This document shows positions 28,383-39,500 of a stretch of DNA of 64,000 nucleotides, piece after piece. Within the stretch, counting starts at the first letter, position 1. The number at the start of each line of letters is the position of its first letter. Made by a program: the position numbers and the translations under genes. The DNA is taken from NCBI GenBank assembly GCA_022824495.1, contig JAJDZU010000003.1, positions 62,001-126,000 of the forward strand, written 5' to 3'. Source of the DNA: Chloroflexota bacterium. Lineage in GTDB: Bacteria > Chloroflexota > UBA11872. Under the pieces are notes generated by a model. It did no database searches. It was not told where the DNA came from and was given only the letters and a program-made list of their open reading frames with translations.

Positions 28383-29294
28383 TCAGTCCGGCGCGATCTG
28401 ATTCAGGAATTCGCGCACGGACTCGGCGCACGCCTCGGGTTGTTCGAGTTGCAGGAAGTGCGTCGTCTCGGGCAGAAAGTCGTAGTCGACGGTCAATACG
28501 TGGCTCAGGTCGAACGTTGGCAGGTATGAGTACGGCAGCGTCGGATCGGCCCCAACAACCTTGATCGGGCAGTGAAATGCGTCAAAGTCCACGAGTACGG
28601 CAAACGCGCTGGCGTAGTCAACGATCTGCGCTTCGTAATCCCGCGGACAGCGCAGTTCAAAGCCGTCGTGCTGCGTGCGCTCTCGAAGCGTCGTTCGGGC
28701 CGCAAGATCGAAGGTCCCTGGAACCGAACGATAGAAGGTTGGCACGAAACTCAGGAGATCGGCGAACTGGTCGACGGACTGAAACAGCTCGGTACGCCGT
28801 CGGGTCATCGCGGCGGTTCGCATGGCGGCGGCATCAAACTCCTCGTAGCTGGCGCCAGGTCTGCACAGCGGAGGATCAAACAGGACAAGCGCTGAAAGTC
28901 CGCTGCCCTTGGCTGGCGACAGCAGCGTTGTCAGCGCGGACACTGAATGAAACACGCCAACCTTCGGCTTGTCTCCGAAGTTGGTATCGATCGCCTCCAG
29001 AATCCGGTCGTGGTCGCGCACCAGCGTCGGAACATTGTGGTCTTCCAGCGGACTCAGGGCATTCCAGCCATGATTCCTGAGGTCGTAGACGACCAGGTCG
29101 AAGTCGTCGGCCAGGAGTGACCAAAACGGGTAATAGAGGTCGATGGCCAGGCCATTTCCATGGCTGAGGACCAGACGCGGGCCGGACGGATTGCCGTGAC
29201 GCCGCAAAACCACCAGCGTGCGCTCATCGACGCTCACCTCGCACACAGCGCGAGGCTCGGGGATCTCCCAGACGGGTTGCGAATCCGCGGTCAA
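28383..29294 (-). CDS. Alpha/beta hydrolase, last gene of the PKS locus
   Basis: A 303-residue alpha/beta-hydrolase. SHGNGLAIDLYYPF gives the oxyanion region, YDLRNHGWN the strand-4 loop, and the nucleophile elbow is GVFHSVSA with Ser117 (the second glycine of GxSxG is replaced by Ser). The catalytic His is in PETTHFLQLE near residue 277. No signal peptide. It lies 108 bases downstream of the phosphopantetheinyl transferase on the same strand. The PKS lacks a thioesterase, so this protein is a candidate to release the product from the carrier; an unrelated hydrolase is possible. Confidence 0.75.
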   Translation of the reverse strand: MTADSQPVWEIPEPRAVCEVSVDERTLVVLRRHGNPSGPRLVLSHGNGLAIDLYYPFWSLLADDFDLVVYDLRNHGWNALSPLEDHNVPTLVRDHDRILEAIDTNFGDKPKVGVFHSVSALTTLLSPAKGSGLSALVLFDPPLCRPGASYEEFDAAAMRTAAMTRRRTELFQSVDQFADLLSFVPTFYRSVPGTFDLAARTTLRERTQHDGFELRCPRDYEAQIVDYASAFAVLVDFDAFHCPIKVVGADPTLPYSYLPTFDLSHVLTVDYDFLPETTHFLQLEQPEACAESVREFLNQIAPD

Positions 29295-29402
29295 AGCCTG
29301 GACCTCTTTCGGACGGAGACCTGCGGCCGATCGAATACCGGCAAGTGCAGGGGGCCTGCTCCGTGGAAACTCAAAAATGCGCGTCGAGAGTCTATTGCGC
29401 GG

Positions 29403-30137
29403 CTAGCCATCAGACGACTGGCGGGGCTGGGCCATCGTCTCAAGGGCAAGAGCGGCGGCAAAGTCTTCCGTCCCCAGATCATCGACGCGCCAGACGGCTC
29501 GTGGCCGGCTGGGAAACCTGAACGTGCCGGTTCGCGCGCCCTGGCGAACTGCCAGTGGCACCTCAAACTCCGCTGGGTCCTGGGAGAAACCCAGGCCGAG
29601 AGCCTTGATCAGCGCCTCCTTGAGGGTCCACATGCGGAAAAAGTAGTGGGTTCTCGCATTCCCGCGTAGAAGCGCGAACTCGCGCTTTTCGTTGGGTCCC
29701 AGCAAGGCGTCCGTGAGGTCCTCCAGGTCATCGCGCGCGCGGCGTTCCTCGATGTCCACGCCCAGGCGCCCACGCGCGGCAACGGCGATCAACCCATGAC
29801 TGCGGCCGTGGCTGACGTTAAAGCTAATCGGTTCGGGTGTCTCGTCGACTTCAGCGAACGGCTTGCCATGGCTGGACGTGCCGAATGTGAGCTGTTGGCT
29901 GTCACACCCGAGGCGATGGCAAAGAACGGCTCGCAGTGCCGCCCGGCACAAGGCGAACCGGCGCCGCGGCCCGGCACGTACGAAACGACGCGAACGTGCC
30001 CGTTCCTCGCCGCTCAGCCACTCCAGGGCCTCCGCCTCATGCTGCCCATGAGGCGCAAGGTCTATGAGAAAGACCGCGGCCTCGGCAACCTCCGCAAACG
30101 GCCGCCACCAGCAACCGGCCGCGGAAGAGCGCAGCAC
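29403..30137 (-). CDS. Sfp-type 4'-phosphopantetheinyl transferase
   Basis: Transfers phosphopantetheine from CoA to the Ser of carrier proteins. From GTG 30137 (start chosen because further upstream the frame lies inside the ACP gene) it is about 244 residues. It has SFNVSHG (105-111), the magnesium motif GVDIEERR (126-133) and WTLKEALIK (170-178). A purine-rich stretch (gaaggtgagcaagg) precedes the GTG. It sits between the free ACP and the hydrolase on the PKS strand and would activate both the free ACP (Ser40) and the PKS carrier (Ser2524). The start is uncertain by some tens of codons. Confidence 0.87.
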   Translation of the reverse strand: MLRSSAAGCWWRPFAEVAEAAVFLIDLAPHGQHEAEALEWLSGEERARSRRFVRAGPRRRFALCRAALRAVLCHRLGCDSQQLTFGTSSHGKPFAEVDETPEPISFNVSHGRSHGLIAVAARGRLGVDIEERRARDDLEDLTDALLGPNEKREFALLRGNARTHYFFRMWTLKEALIKALGLGFSQDPAEFEVPLAVRQGARTGTFRFPSRPRAVWRVDDLGTEDFAAALALETMAQPRQSSDG

Positions 30138-30202
30138 GTTGCCTTGCTCACCTTCACCAATCGAGTTCAGCGAGAGTCGGGCGCTCCCGCGGGATTGTGC
30201 GG

Positions 30203-30448
30203 CTAGGCGGCTTGCGAGTCGATGTACGCGGCCAGGTCCTTCAGCGTGCTGAAGTCCGCACATTCGTCCGGAGTCAGCGGGACGTCAAACTCCCGAACGA
30301 TGACTTTTGCGAAGGCGACAAAGTCCATGGAAGGCACACCGGCGTCGGAGAGGCTGACGTTCAAGTCGGCCGGAACCTCCACGGGCTTACCGTCCACTTC
30401 CAGGTTTTCGGCGACGAGAGTTCTTAGGCGGTCTTGAGTCGAGGCCAT
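30203..30448 (-). CDS. Discrete acyl carrier protein
   Basis: An 81-residue acidic four-helix protein from ATG 30448 (MASTQDRLRTL); the frame is open twelve codons further up. The phosphopantetheine site is DAGVPSMDF with Ser40; the usual Asp before the Ser is Pro, while Met-Asp after it is standard. The gene follows the PKS stop by 137 bases and precedes the transferase. Because the PKS ends in a KS without its own carrier, this ACP is a plausible in-trans partner for that terminal KS. The altered motif suggests a dedicated interface. Confidence 0.8.
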   Translation of the reverse strand: MASTQDRLRTLVAENLEVDGKPVEVPADLNVSLSDAGVPSMDFVAFAKVIVREFDVPLTPDECADFSTLKDLAAYIDSQAA

Positions 30449-30585
30449 GAGCGAAAATCCATCCTGCAGGGGCCAAGCGGCCAAAAGCTGCGAAAGTTTA
30501 GCAGCGAGGCGCGCGCGACGCTGATTCCGGCAGTGTGCGCATCGGGAATCCCACCACGCGACTGTCGGACCCGGCGCGTCGCGGC

Positions 30586-33500
30586 CTAGACCCAGTGGTA
30601 TCGGCGCTGGAAGGGATAGCTGGGCAATGCGACCCGCCGTCTCATTTCGCCTGCGAATAGGCCGGCGAAGGCGGGCGTGAGGCCGGCCTCGTACGCCGCC
30701 GCAATGGCGTCAACGAAACCCTGGTCGGGCGATGCGCCGTGGTCCGCGGGCTTTGTCAGCGATGTCAACACGACGGGGGCACGCACCGGCTCGGCGGCCG
30801 CTGAGGTGTCCGGCCAGTAGTCGATCACCCGCGGCCCGAGCGCGTTGTCGGGTCCTACCTCCACAGCGACATCGCATGCCAGGCCGGCGAGCGCCTCAAC
30901 GCAGCGCGCGAAGTCAACCGGCTCCCGTATCTGCCCATGCCAGTAGGCGGCATCAAGCGCCTTGTCCGATGCAATCACGCGTCCCGTCGCGCTGCTCACC
31001 ATGTTCAGGGTCGGAGGGCCGATAGAGACTCCGCGCAGGGCTGCGTCAAGGCTCCCCTCCAAGGCCAGGCCCGCACCCGGCAGCGCCGACAGCAGCGAGC
31101 CTCTGGCTGACGCAAAGCGGAGGCCGTCATCCAGGCTGATGACACCCGCGGCTTGAGCGGCCGCGACCTCACCGACGCCTTCGCCCGCGACAACCGTCGG
31201 CTGAATTCCAACGCTTGCCCAAAGCGCGGTCAGCGCGCACTCCAGCGCATAGACCGCCGGCTGTGCCCAACTCGGGTCATCCAGGTCGCTGGCGGCATCT
31301 ACCCGACCAAACATGATGTCCAGCAAGGAAGCGCCGCGCTCGTCCCGTAGAACCGCGTCGCATTGGTCAAGCACCGCCCGTGCCACCGGCTCGCTCTGGT
31401 AGAGGTCCTCGCCCATGCCAGCCCACTGGCCGCCGTGTCCGGCATACACGAAGGCCACGCGGCGGGTCGGCTGCGGCGCTGGCTCGGCCGACGACTCCGC
31501 CAACGTCAACAGTCCTTCACGCAGGGACTCGGCGTCGCGAAAGGCCAATCCTGCCCTGAAGTCGAAGTGACTTCGCCCCACCCCCGCCGTCCATGCCACG
31601 TCCGCGAGTTCGGCTCCGGCCGCCCCGCTGGCGGGCTGGTCGTCCAGCCAGGACAGGTAGCGCATGGCCACTTCTCGTAGTGCCACATCTGACTTCGCCG
31701 ATAGGGGCAGCAGCCGCGACTGACGCTCACTCACTTCGGAGGTGGGCGCCGGAATCCGCGCAAAGAGATCCGGCATCGACACCGGAACCGGACGCGCCGC
31801 GCCTACCGGGACACGGAGGTCTCGCTGCACGACCGTTGGACTCTGCGGCGAGTCGTAGCCCTGGACGACCACATTCGCATTCGTCCCGGACATGCCGAAG
31901 GCACTCACCGTCGCCACGGGCTGCCGATCTGGCGCGGCCGGCCACGGCGTGTCGCCCGATGCCACCTGGACCGGCAACTGACCCCAATCGAGCTGCGGAC
32001 TGGGAGTTTCGAAGTGCAGCTGCCGGGGAATCACCTGCTGGCGCATGGCCAGCACCGTCTTGATCAGCCCCGCGATTCCGGCCGCCCATTCCAGGTGACC
32101 AATGTTGGCCTTTACCGAGCCGATGAGGAGTGGTCGGTCCGGATCGCGGCCCTGGCCGTACGCGGCCGCTGCCGCCTGGACCTCAATCGGATCGCCCAGC
32201 GCCGAACCGGCCCCGTGAGCTTCCAGGTAGTCGACCTCCGCCGGATCGACTCCGGCCCTCTCCAGCGCGTCCTTGAGCACCTGCTCCTGGGCCGGACCGT
32301 TCGGCACGGTCAGGCCCGCGCTCGCACCGTTCTGGTTAATGGCCGAGCCGCGAATTACCGCCCAGATCCGGTCGCCGTCCGCTTCAGCGTCGCGAAGTCG
32401 TTTCAGCACAACCATGCCGCAGCCGTCGCTGCGCACAAAGCCATCGGCCGCGGCGTCGAAAGTCCTCGAGCAGCCACTGTTCGAGAGCATGCCCAGGTCA
32501 TTCAGGAATCCCGTGATCCCGCGGGATAAGGGAACGTTCACGCCCCCAACCAGCGACAGGTCCGCCTCGCCGCGCTGAAGGCCCGCCACGGCCTGGTGGA
32601 CGGCCACCAGGGATGACGCACACACCATGTCCAGTGGCATCGCCGGTCCTTCCAGGCCCAGCACATAGGAGACGCGCCCAACCGTCATGCTTCCCGCGGT
32701 GCCGACGAAACTGTCGTTCTCGCCGCTGGCCAGGATCAGGTCCCTGTACTCGTTGCCGCCCACGCCGATATAGACCCCGGTGCGGCTCCCTCGCAGTCCG
32801 TCCGGATCGATGCCGGCATCCTCAAGCGCATGCCAGGTCGTCTCGAGCAGCAGCCGCTGGCGCGGATCCATCAGGCGCGCTTCGATCGGGGCGATCCGGA
32901 AAAACCGTGAGTCGAAGTGCTCGATGTCTTCCAGAAACGCCCCGCGACGGAACACCGGATCCTCGCTGGCCGGATCGCCAAAGGCCCGGTACCAGGTCCC
33001 GGTGGCCTGGCGCCCTTCGCTGACCGAATCCACGCCGGCTTCCAACTGTCGCCAGAAGCCCAACGGGTCATCCGCACCCGGGAAGCGACACCCCATGCCG
33101 ATGATCGCGATCCCATCGTCCGTATCCGCAATCCGGGGTGGGGACTCTGGCGGGGTGACCTCCGCCGGAGATGGCGTCTCGCCTGCGTGATCGAGCTCGC
33201 CGACCAGGTGACCGGCAAGGGTTTCGATGTCCGGATAGTCGAAGACCATTGTGTTGGAGGCGCTGTACTCGCCGGCGAACGCGCGGTTAAGACGATTCCG
33301 CAGTTCCACCGCCATCAGCGAGTCCATCCCAAGATCAAAGAACCCAACCGTGGGTGCCGGGGCGTCGGAAAGCCTTAGAACGGCTTGTACCTCTTGTTGC
33401 AGGAACGACACCAGCACCTCGTGGTGCTCGCCCGCGGGCGCCCCGCGCAGCTGGGACAACAGGTCTTCCGAGGTGGCTGTGGCGTCCGTGGCGTCGTCCG

Positions 33501-36500
33501 ACGTGGACGAAAGCAGATCTTCCAGGAAGGCCGGGCGTTCTTCAACGGCTTCTTCAAACACCGACCAGTCCATCGACATCACAACGGACGCCGTGGCGTC
33601 TTGGCGCACCAGTCGTTCGAGCGCCTTGATCCCTTGCTGGGGGGTGAACCAGCGGCCACCGAGCGCCGCCCGGCGCCGCTCGATGCGCTCTCGCTGTTCG
33701 GCGGCTTCACCGATTTCCGACCAGGCGCCCCAGGCAATGGCCTGCCCGGGAAGACCCAGCGCCCGACGATGTCCGGCAAGTTGGTCCAGGAAGGCATTGG
33801 CCGCCGCGTGATTCGCCTGGCCCGGATTGCCCATCACGCCGACCCGGCTCGAGAAGAGGATGAACATGTCCAGGTCGCGGTTCACGGTCGCGCGATGCAG
33901 GTGCCAGGCTCCCAGGATCTTTGGCCAGAGCACCTGCTCGAAGCTCGCCCAGGTCTGATTCGTTAGCGCCGCGTCCGACAGCACACCGACGCTATGGATC
34001 ACGCCGCCAAGCGGCGGCATGGTCGCATCGATGCGCGCCAGCATCCGATCAATAGCCTCGGAGTCGGTTGCATCCGCCAACTCCACTTCAACCCTGACTC
34101 CGCGTTTGCGCAGCGCATCAATGGCTGCCTGGGCCTCGGCATCCGGGTCTCGGCGGCCGTTCAACACGATGGCGCCAGCGCCGCTGTCAGCCAGCCAGTC
34201 CGCCACCGCGCATCCGATACCGCCCAGCCCCCCGGTCACCAGGTAGGTGCGGTCTTGCCGTAAACGGCCGCTGCCAAGCGGCGGCGCTGTCAGGACGATC
34301 TTTCCAACGTGGCGGGCCGAACGCATGAAGTCCAGCGCCGACCCGGCTTCGGCCAGCGGCCATCGACTATGGATGATGGGCTTCAGGACGCCCGCAGATA
34401 GCTGCGCCATGATCCCGCGCAGGACCTCGCCTACCCAGGCCGGATTGGTCTTCTTGAGCACGTCCAATTCGAGGATGTCGTAGCCCACGTCCGGTCGCAC
34501 CGCCGCCATTTCGTCCTCGGTCAGGATGTCGCGTCTGGCCAGTTCAACAAACCGACCGCCGGGCGCCAGGCACGCAAGGCTGGCCTCGATAAAGCCCTCG
34601 CTCGTGAGGCTGTTCAGCACGACGTGAACGCCTTCGCCGCCGGTGGCTTCCAAAATTTCTTCGCCAAACGTGGTCTGGCGGCTATCGAAAACGTGCTGGA
34701 CCCCGAGCGAGCGCAGATAGGCCTGTTTCGGAGCGCTTGCTGTGGCGAACACCTCGGCGCCTGCGGCCTGCGCCAACTGGATGGCCGCCAGTCCCACGCC
34801 CCCGGCGCCGGCGTGAATCAGGACGCGCTCGCCAGCCTCGAGCCCCGAGTACTCGTAGGAGAGTGCGGCCGATACGAACGCGCTTGGAATGGTCGCCAGG
34901 TCCGAAGCCGACATTCCCGCGGGCGCCGGCGCCAGCAATTCCTCGTGCGTGACCATCGCCGGCCCAAAGGCGCCGAAACCGAGGCCAACCACCTGCTCGC
35001 CCACGGCGACGCGAGTGACCTCGGCGCCGACATCCAGCACGTGCCCGCACATCTCCCGGCCGAGGTCCCCCTCCTCGATGAATCCGAGCGAGCGGAACAC
35101 ATCCCAGAAGTTGAGACCGGCGGCCTGGACCGCGACGCGAACCTCGTTCGGCTCCAGCGTCCGTGCAGGCAGTGGTTTGATCTCCGGCTGATCGAATACG
35201 CCGCTCCGATCCGGTGCGAGCACCCACGACGAATCGTCCGGCAGCGTTAGCCGCTCGGCCGCTGCGGACGGTCGCATCAGCCGCGCCACCTGGCGGCGTG
35301 TCGCCCGGTAGGCGATGTGATTTTCTTGGTCGGGATACAGCAGCTCGTTGACGAGGTCGCCCAGAGGAATCTCGGCGTTGGGCTCCAGGTCGATCATTCG
35401 CGGCTGGAGCTGAACAGCCTCAAGGGTCACCACCTTGCCTAGACCCCAGAGAACCGCTCCCGACAGTTCACCGGGACGTTCGCGCTCCAGCACTTGCGCG
35501 CCGCGCGTCACAAACCAAAGTCCGTTCGCCGGAATGACGTCCGAGTCGGCCACCCCCTGCACCAGCGCCAGCGCGCTTGCGCCGGCATTCTTCACGTCGG
35601 CTGACATTTCCGTTGTGGTGGCGTTCGCGCCGTGACCGTCGAGCGCCTGAAGATGCACCACGCCGCTGAACGGGACGTCGTCCGGAAGACCCTCGATCAG
35701 CGATCGCCAGGACTCGCGGCATTCGGTGTCGAAATCCGATACGAGAATCGCGGGGTCCACTTCTACGGTTCGACTGCCATTCGGAGCCGCAGTGGTCGCC
35801 AGGACCACGGTCTGATTGCGCGCCGACAAGTCCGCCGCAAGTTCCTCCGCCAGTCCGCCGCGGTCGGCTGTCAGAACCCACGTGCCTGGCGGCTCCGCAA
35901 CCTGATCGGGACCCTGCGCAACGATCACGCCCTTGTCCAGGGTTTGGGTCGGATCAGACTCGTCGACGCCAAGTACCTCGACTTCCGCGAACCCGGCATC
36001 ACCCAGTGCCTGGCGCCAGACCGGCGGACCGGCCAGCGCGTGGTGCGGTCGGTAGTCGTCGGCAAACCGCCACCAGCCGTCCAGTTGCCCGAACGTCAGG
36101 TCCATCCAGCCGACGCCGCTGAGATTCTCCAGCGCGACCAACTGTCCGGACGGTGCTAGCAGATCCCGGCAATGCCCAAGCGTCTCCTCCAGGTAACGGG
36201 TGGCGTGTAGAACGTTGGAGGCGATGATCAGGTCGTAACCGTGGCGGTCGAAGCCCTGAGAAATTGGGTCTCGCTCGATGTCCAGCGGCCGGTAGTCAAT
36301 GCAACCGTCGCCATCGCCGAACCGCTCTTCCGCCTCGGCAAAGAACCCCGCCGAGATATCCGTATAGGTGTATTCGAATCGCCCTTCCGGAAGCTCGGGA
36401 AGCACCGACGCCGTTGCCGATCCCGTTCCGGCCCCGACTTCAATGACTCTCAGTCGTCGCCCTTCCGGCATTGCGGCAACCAACGGCTGGACCGCGTCGG

Positions 36501-39500
36501 CCAACAATCGGTTCGCCGCGCGTGCAACCGGCGCCTTCAGGTACAGGTCGGCCGCTGTTGGCTCGCCGCTGCTGAAGAGCAGGGTCAGGGGATCTTCATT
36601 GCCTCGCAGGACCTCGGCCAGGGCGAGACCGGAGCGTCGGAATAGTCCGGTCTCGGTTTGGCCGTCGGGGTAGCGCTTCAGCATCCCCTCGGCGAACGCT
36701 TCAAGATCGTCCGGCATCCCTTCCGGCAGCGGATCCTCCGGCCCGACGACGACAGCGAAGTCGTCGTCTGTTTCCGCCACCACGCCTGACCTGGCCAGCA
36801 TTTCGAACATTCGTCGAAAGACCCGCCGGTGCTCCGGCAGAACGTTGAGTTGCTGGCGGAGGGCCTCCGGATCCACGGTCTCACCCTTGACCCGCTGCCA
36901 GCCCAACTCCTCCAGCGTGGCGAGCGCTCGTGACCGCGACCATCGCTCCAGGTCCGCCAGCAGATCGTTTCTGCCCTGGGGGGCGACGCCCGCGTCGGTC
37001 AGATAGCCGGTGAAAAGCTGTGTGGAAGCGGCGATCTGCCCGGGCGTCGGGAAGAAGTCCGCCGCCTCGATTCCGGGAGGCAGTTCACGTTCGCGCCATG
37101 CCACTTCATAGAGCAGGTCATCGATTCCTTCGACCGCCGAAAGGAGCGCCGCCTGGGTAGCCCGTTTGACGGTGTAGCCGGTCAGTCCCCCAATTGGCAC
37201 GCCGTTTGGATCGTAGATGCGTAGTTCGCCCCGCAAGACTTCTGGCGGCTCGCCCGACTCGGACCCCGGGGAGGCGTCATCCATGCGTACGTGGCAGACG
37301 ACACGATCCGGCAGCCGCTGCGTCAGCCAGAATCGCTCCCAGCCGAACGGTAGGTAGGTCGCTTCGCCGGGGCCGCCGGACATGTTGCGCGCCAGGCCAA
37401 CGATCTGGAAGCAGCCGTCCAGCACGAGCGGATGCAGGTCCAACTCGTTTCGGCCAACGGCATCCGGCAGGAGTACTTCGCCCAGGGCCTCGCCGGGACC
37501 AGACCAGGCGTTGCCCAACGTCTGAAAGGACGGACCCAAATCGATCCCCGTGCTCGATTTGGCCTGGTAGTAGGCCAGGACATCCGCCGGCGACAGGCGG
37601 GCCTTCAATGCGTCGAGATCGATCCGATCGCCCGCCGCCGCCGCGCCCAGTGGCAAGGCGGCCTCAACGTGCAGTGTCCACTCCTCGTCGCTGCCCTGGC
37701 TGTAAATCTGGACGCCGCGTGACGCGGTTTGCTCCCCGGCGTCGAGCACAATCTGCACCCTGCGACCGTCGCCGGCCCCTTCGTCCGTGCTTTGGTCGGG
37801 AAACACCATGGCGCTGTGTAGCTGCATGTCCTCCACGACCAGTGCGCCGCCCTCGGCAACTGACGCCGAGGCCGCCATGGCGCCGTAAAGCGCGCCCGGC
37901 GCCACCAGCCGGTTGAAGACCTTGTGATCGTTCAGCCAGGCCGGATCGGATGGGTAGATCTCGGTCTCATACGTCGTCTCGCCGCGGGCGGAGTCATGCC
38001 GGACGCCCAGCAAGGGGTGCCCGTCGCTCTGGAGTCGTCGCTTCGGCGGCTCGATCCAGTGCCGTTGGCGTTGGAACGGATAGCTCGGCAGGGAGATTCG
38101 ACGGCGCTTCTCCCCCGCAAAAAGACCCTCAAAGGCGATGTCCAAACCACCCTCGTACGCCTCCGCGACGGCGTCGACGAAGCTGCTCTCCGGCTCCGGC
38201 GTCGAACCGTCTCTGGGTGGCCGCCGCAGGCTGGCGATGACATGCGGAGGCTCGGAGGCGTCTCCGTCGGATGTCGATTCAGGCCAGGCCAGCGTGGTCA
38301 TTGGGCCTAGCACGGCGTGCGGGCCGATCTCCACCACAAGATCTACCCCCAGGTCCGCCATTGCGCGCACCCCGCTGGCGAAGGCCACCGGGTTGCGGGC
38401 ATGGCGCCTCCAGTAAGTCCCGTCCAGGGTCATTCCTGGCTCGACGGCTCGGCCCGTGAGATTGCTAATGAGGGTGAGAGCGGGGGGCTCGATCACCACG
38501 TCGTCGAGCGAGGCTTCCAGCTCGCCAAGGGCTGGCTCGACCAGCGAGCTGTGGAACGCGCGGGTAGTGTTCAGCTCTCGGACTCGATGTCCTTCCGATT
38601 CGAGGCGCTTGGAAACGACTTCGATGTCCGCTGCCGGGCCGCTCACCACCTGGTGGGCGCCGTTGTCGGCGGAAACGCTCAGTCCCAGGCCCTCGGACGC
38701 CGCGTTGTGCTCCGCAACCGCCGACGCAACCCGGGCCGCTGGCGCAAACACCGCGGCCATCGCGCCGTTGGTCGTGCTGGAAAGCAGGGTGCCTCGGGCG
38801 GCCGCAAACCGCATTCCCTCTTCCAGGCTGAAGACGCCTGCCGCCTGCGCCGCCGCCAGTTCGCCAACGCTGTGACCCATTACCACGTCGGGTTCGATAC
38901 CGACGCTGGACCAAAGGGCGGTAAGAGCGCACTCCAGCGCATAGAGCGCGGGCTGCTCCCAGGCGGTGTCGCCCAGGGCTCCCGTTGCCGCGGGCCGACC
39001 GAAAATCACGTCCAGCAGCGAGGCGCCGCGTTCTTCGCGGAAGACGGTCTCGCATTGGTCCAGCACGGCTCGTACCACCGGCTCGGTCTCGTACAGCGCC
39101 TTGCCCATGCCGACCCATTGACTGCCCTGACCCGTGTAGACGAAGGCGATGGTGGTCGCCGTTTGCGCCTGCCTGCCGGAGTCGGACCGGGCGAGCGGCA
39201 CAAGTTGCTCCCGCAACGACGCCGCGTCGTTGAACGCCACGCCAGCCCGGTGATCGAAGTGACTCCGTCCGACTCCAGCCGTCCACGACATGTCCGACAG
39301 CAGGGAATCAGCGGCGTCGCCGGGAGAGGCAAGGGCGGCCGATCGTTCGTCGAGCCACGCCAGGTATCGCCCTGCAAGTTCGCGGAGCGCCTTGTCTGAT
39401 TTGCCCGAAAGCGGCAGCAGGCGGCTTGGTCGGCGCTGCGGCGCCGCCTCAGGCAACGTCGCGCCGTCCGGTCCTCGGTATTCCTCCACCAGGATGTGCG

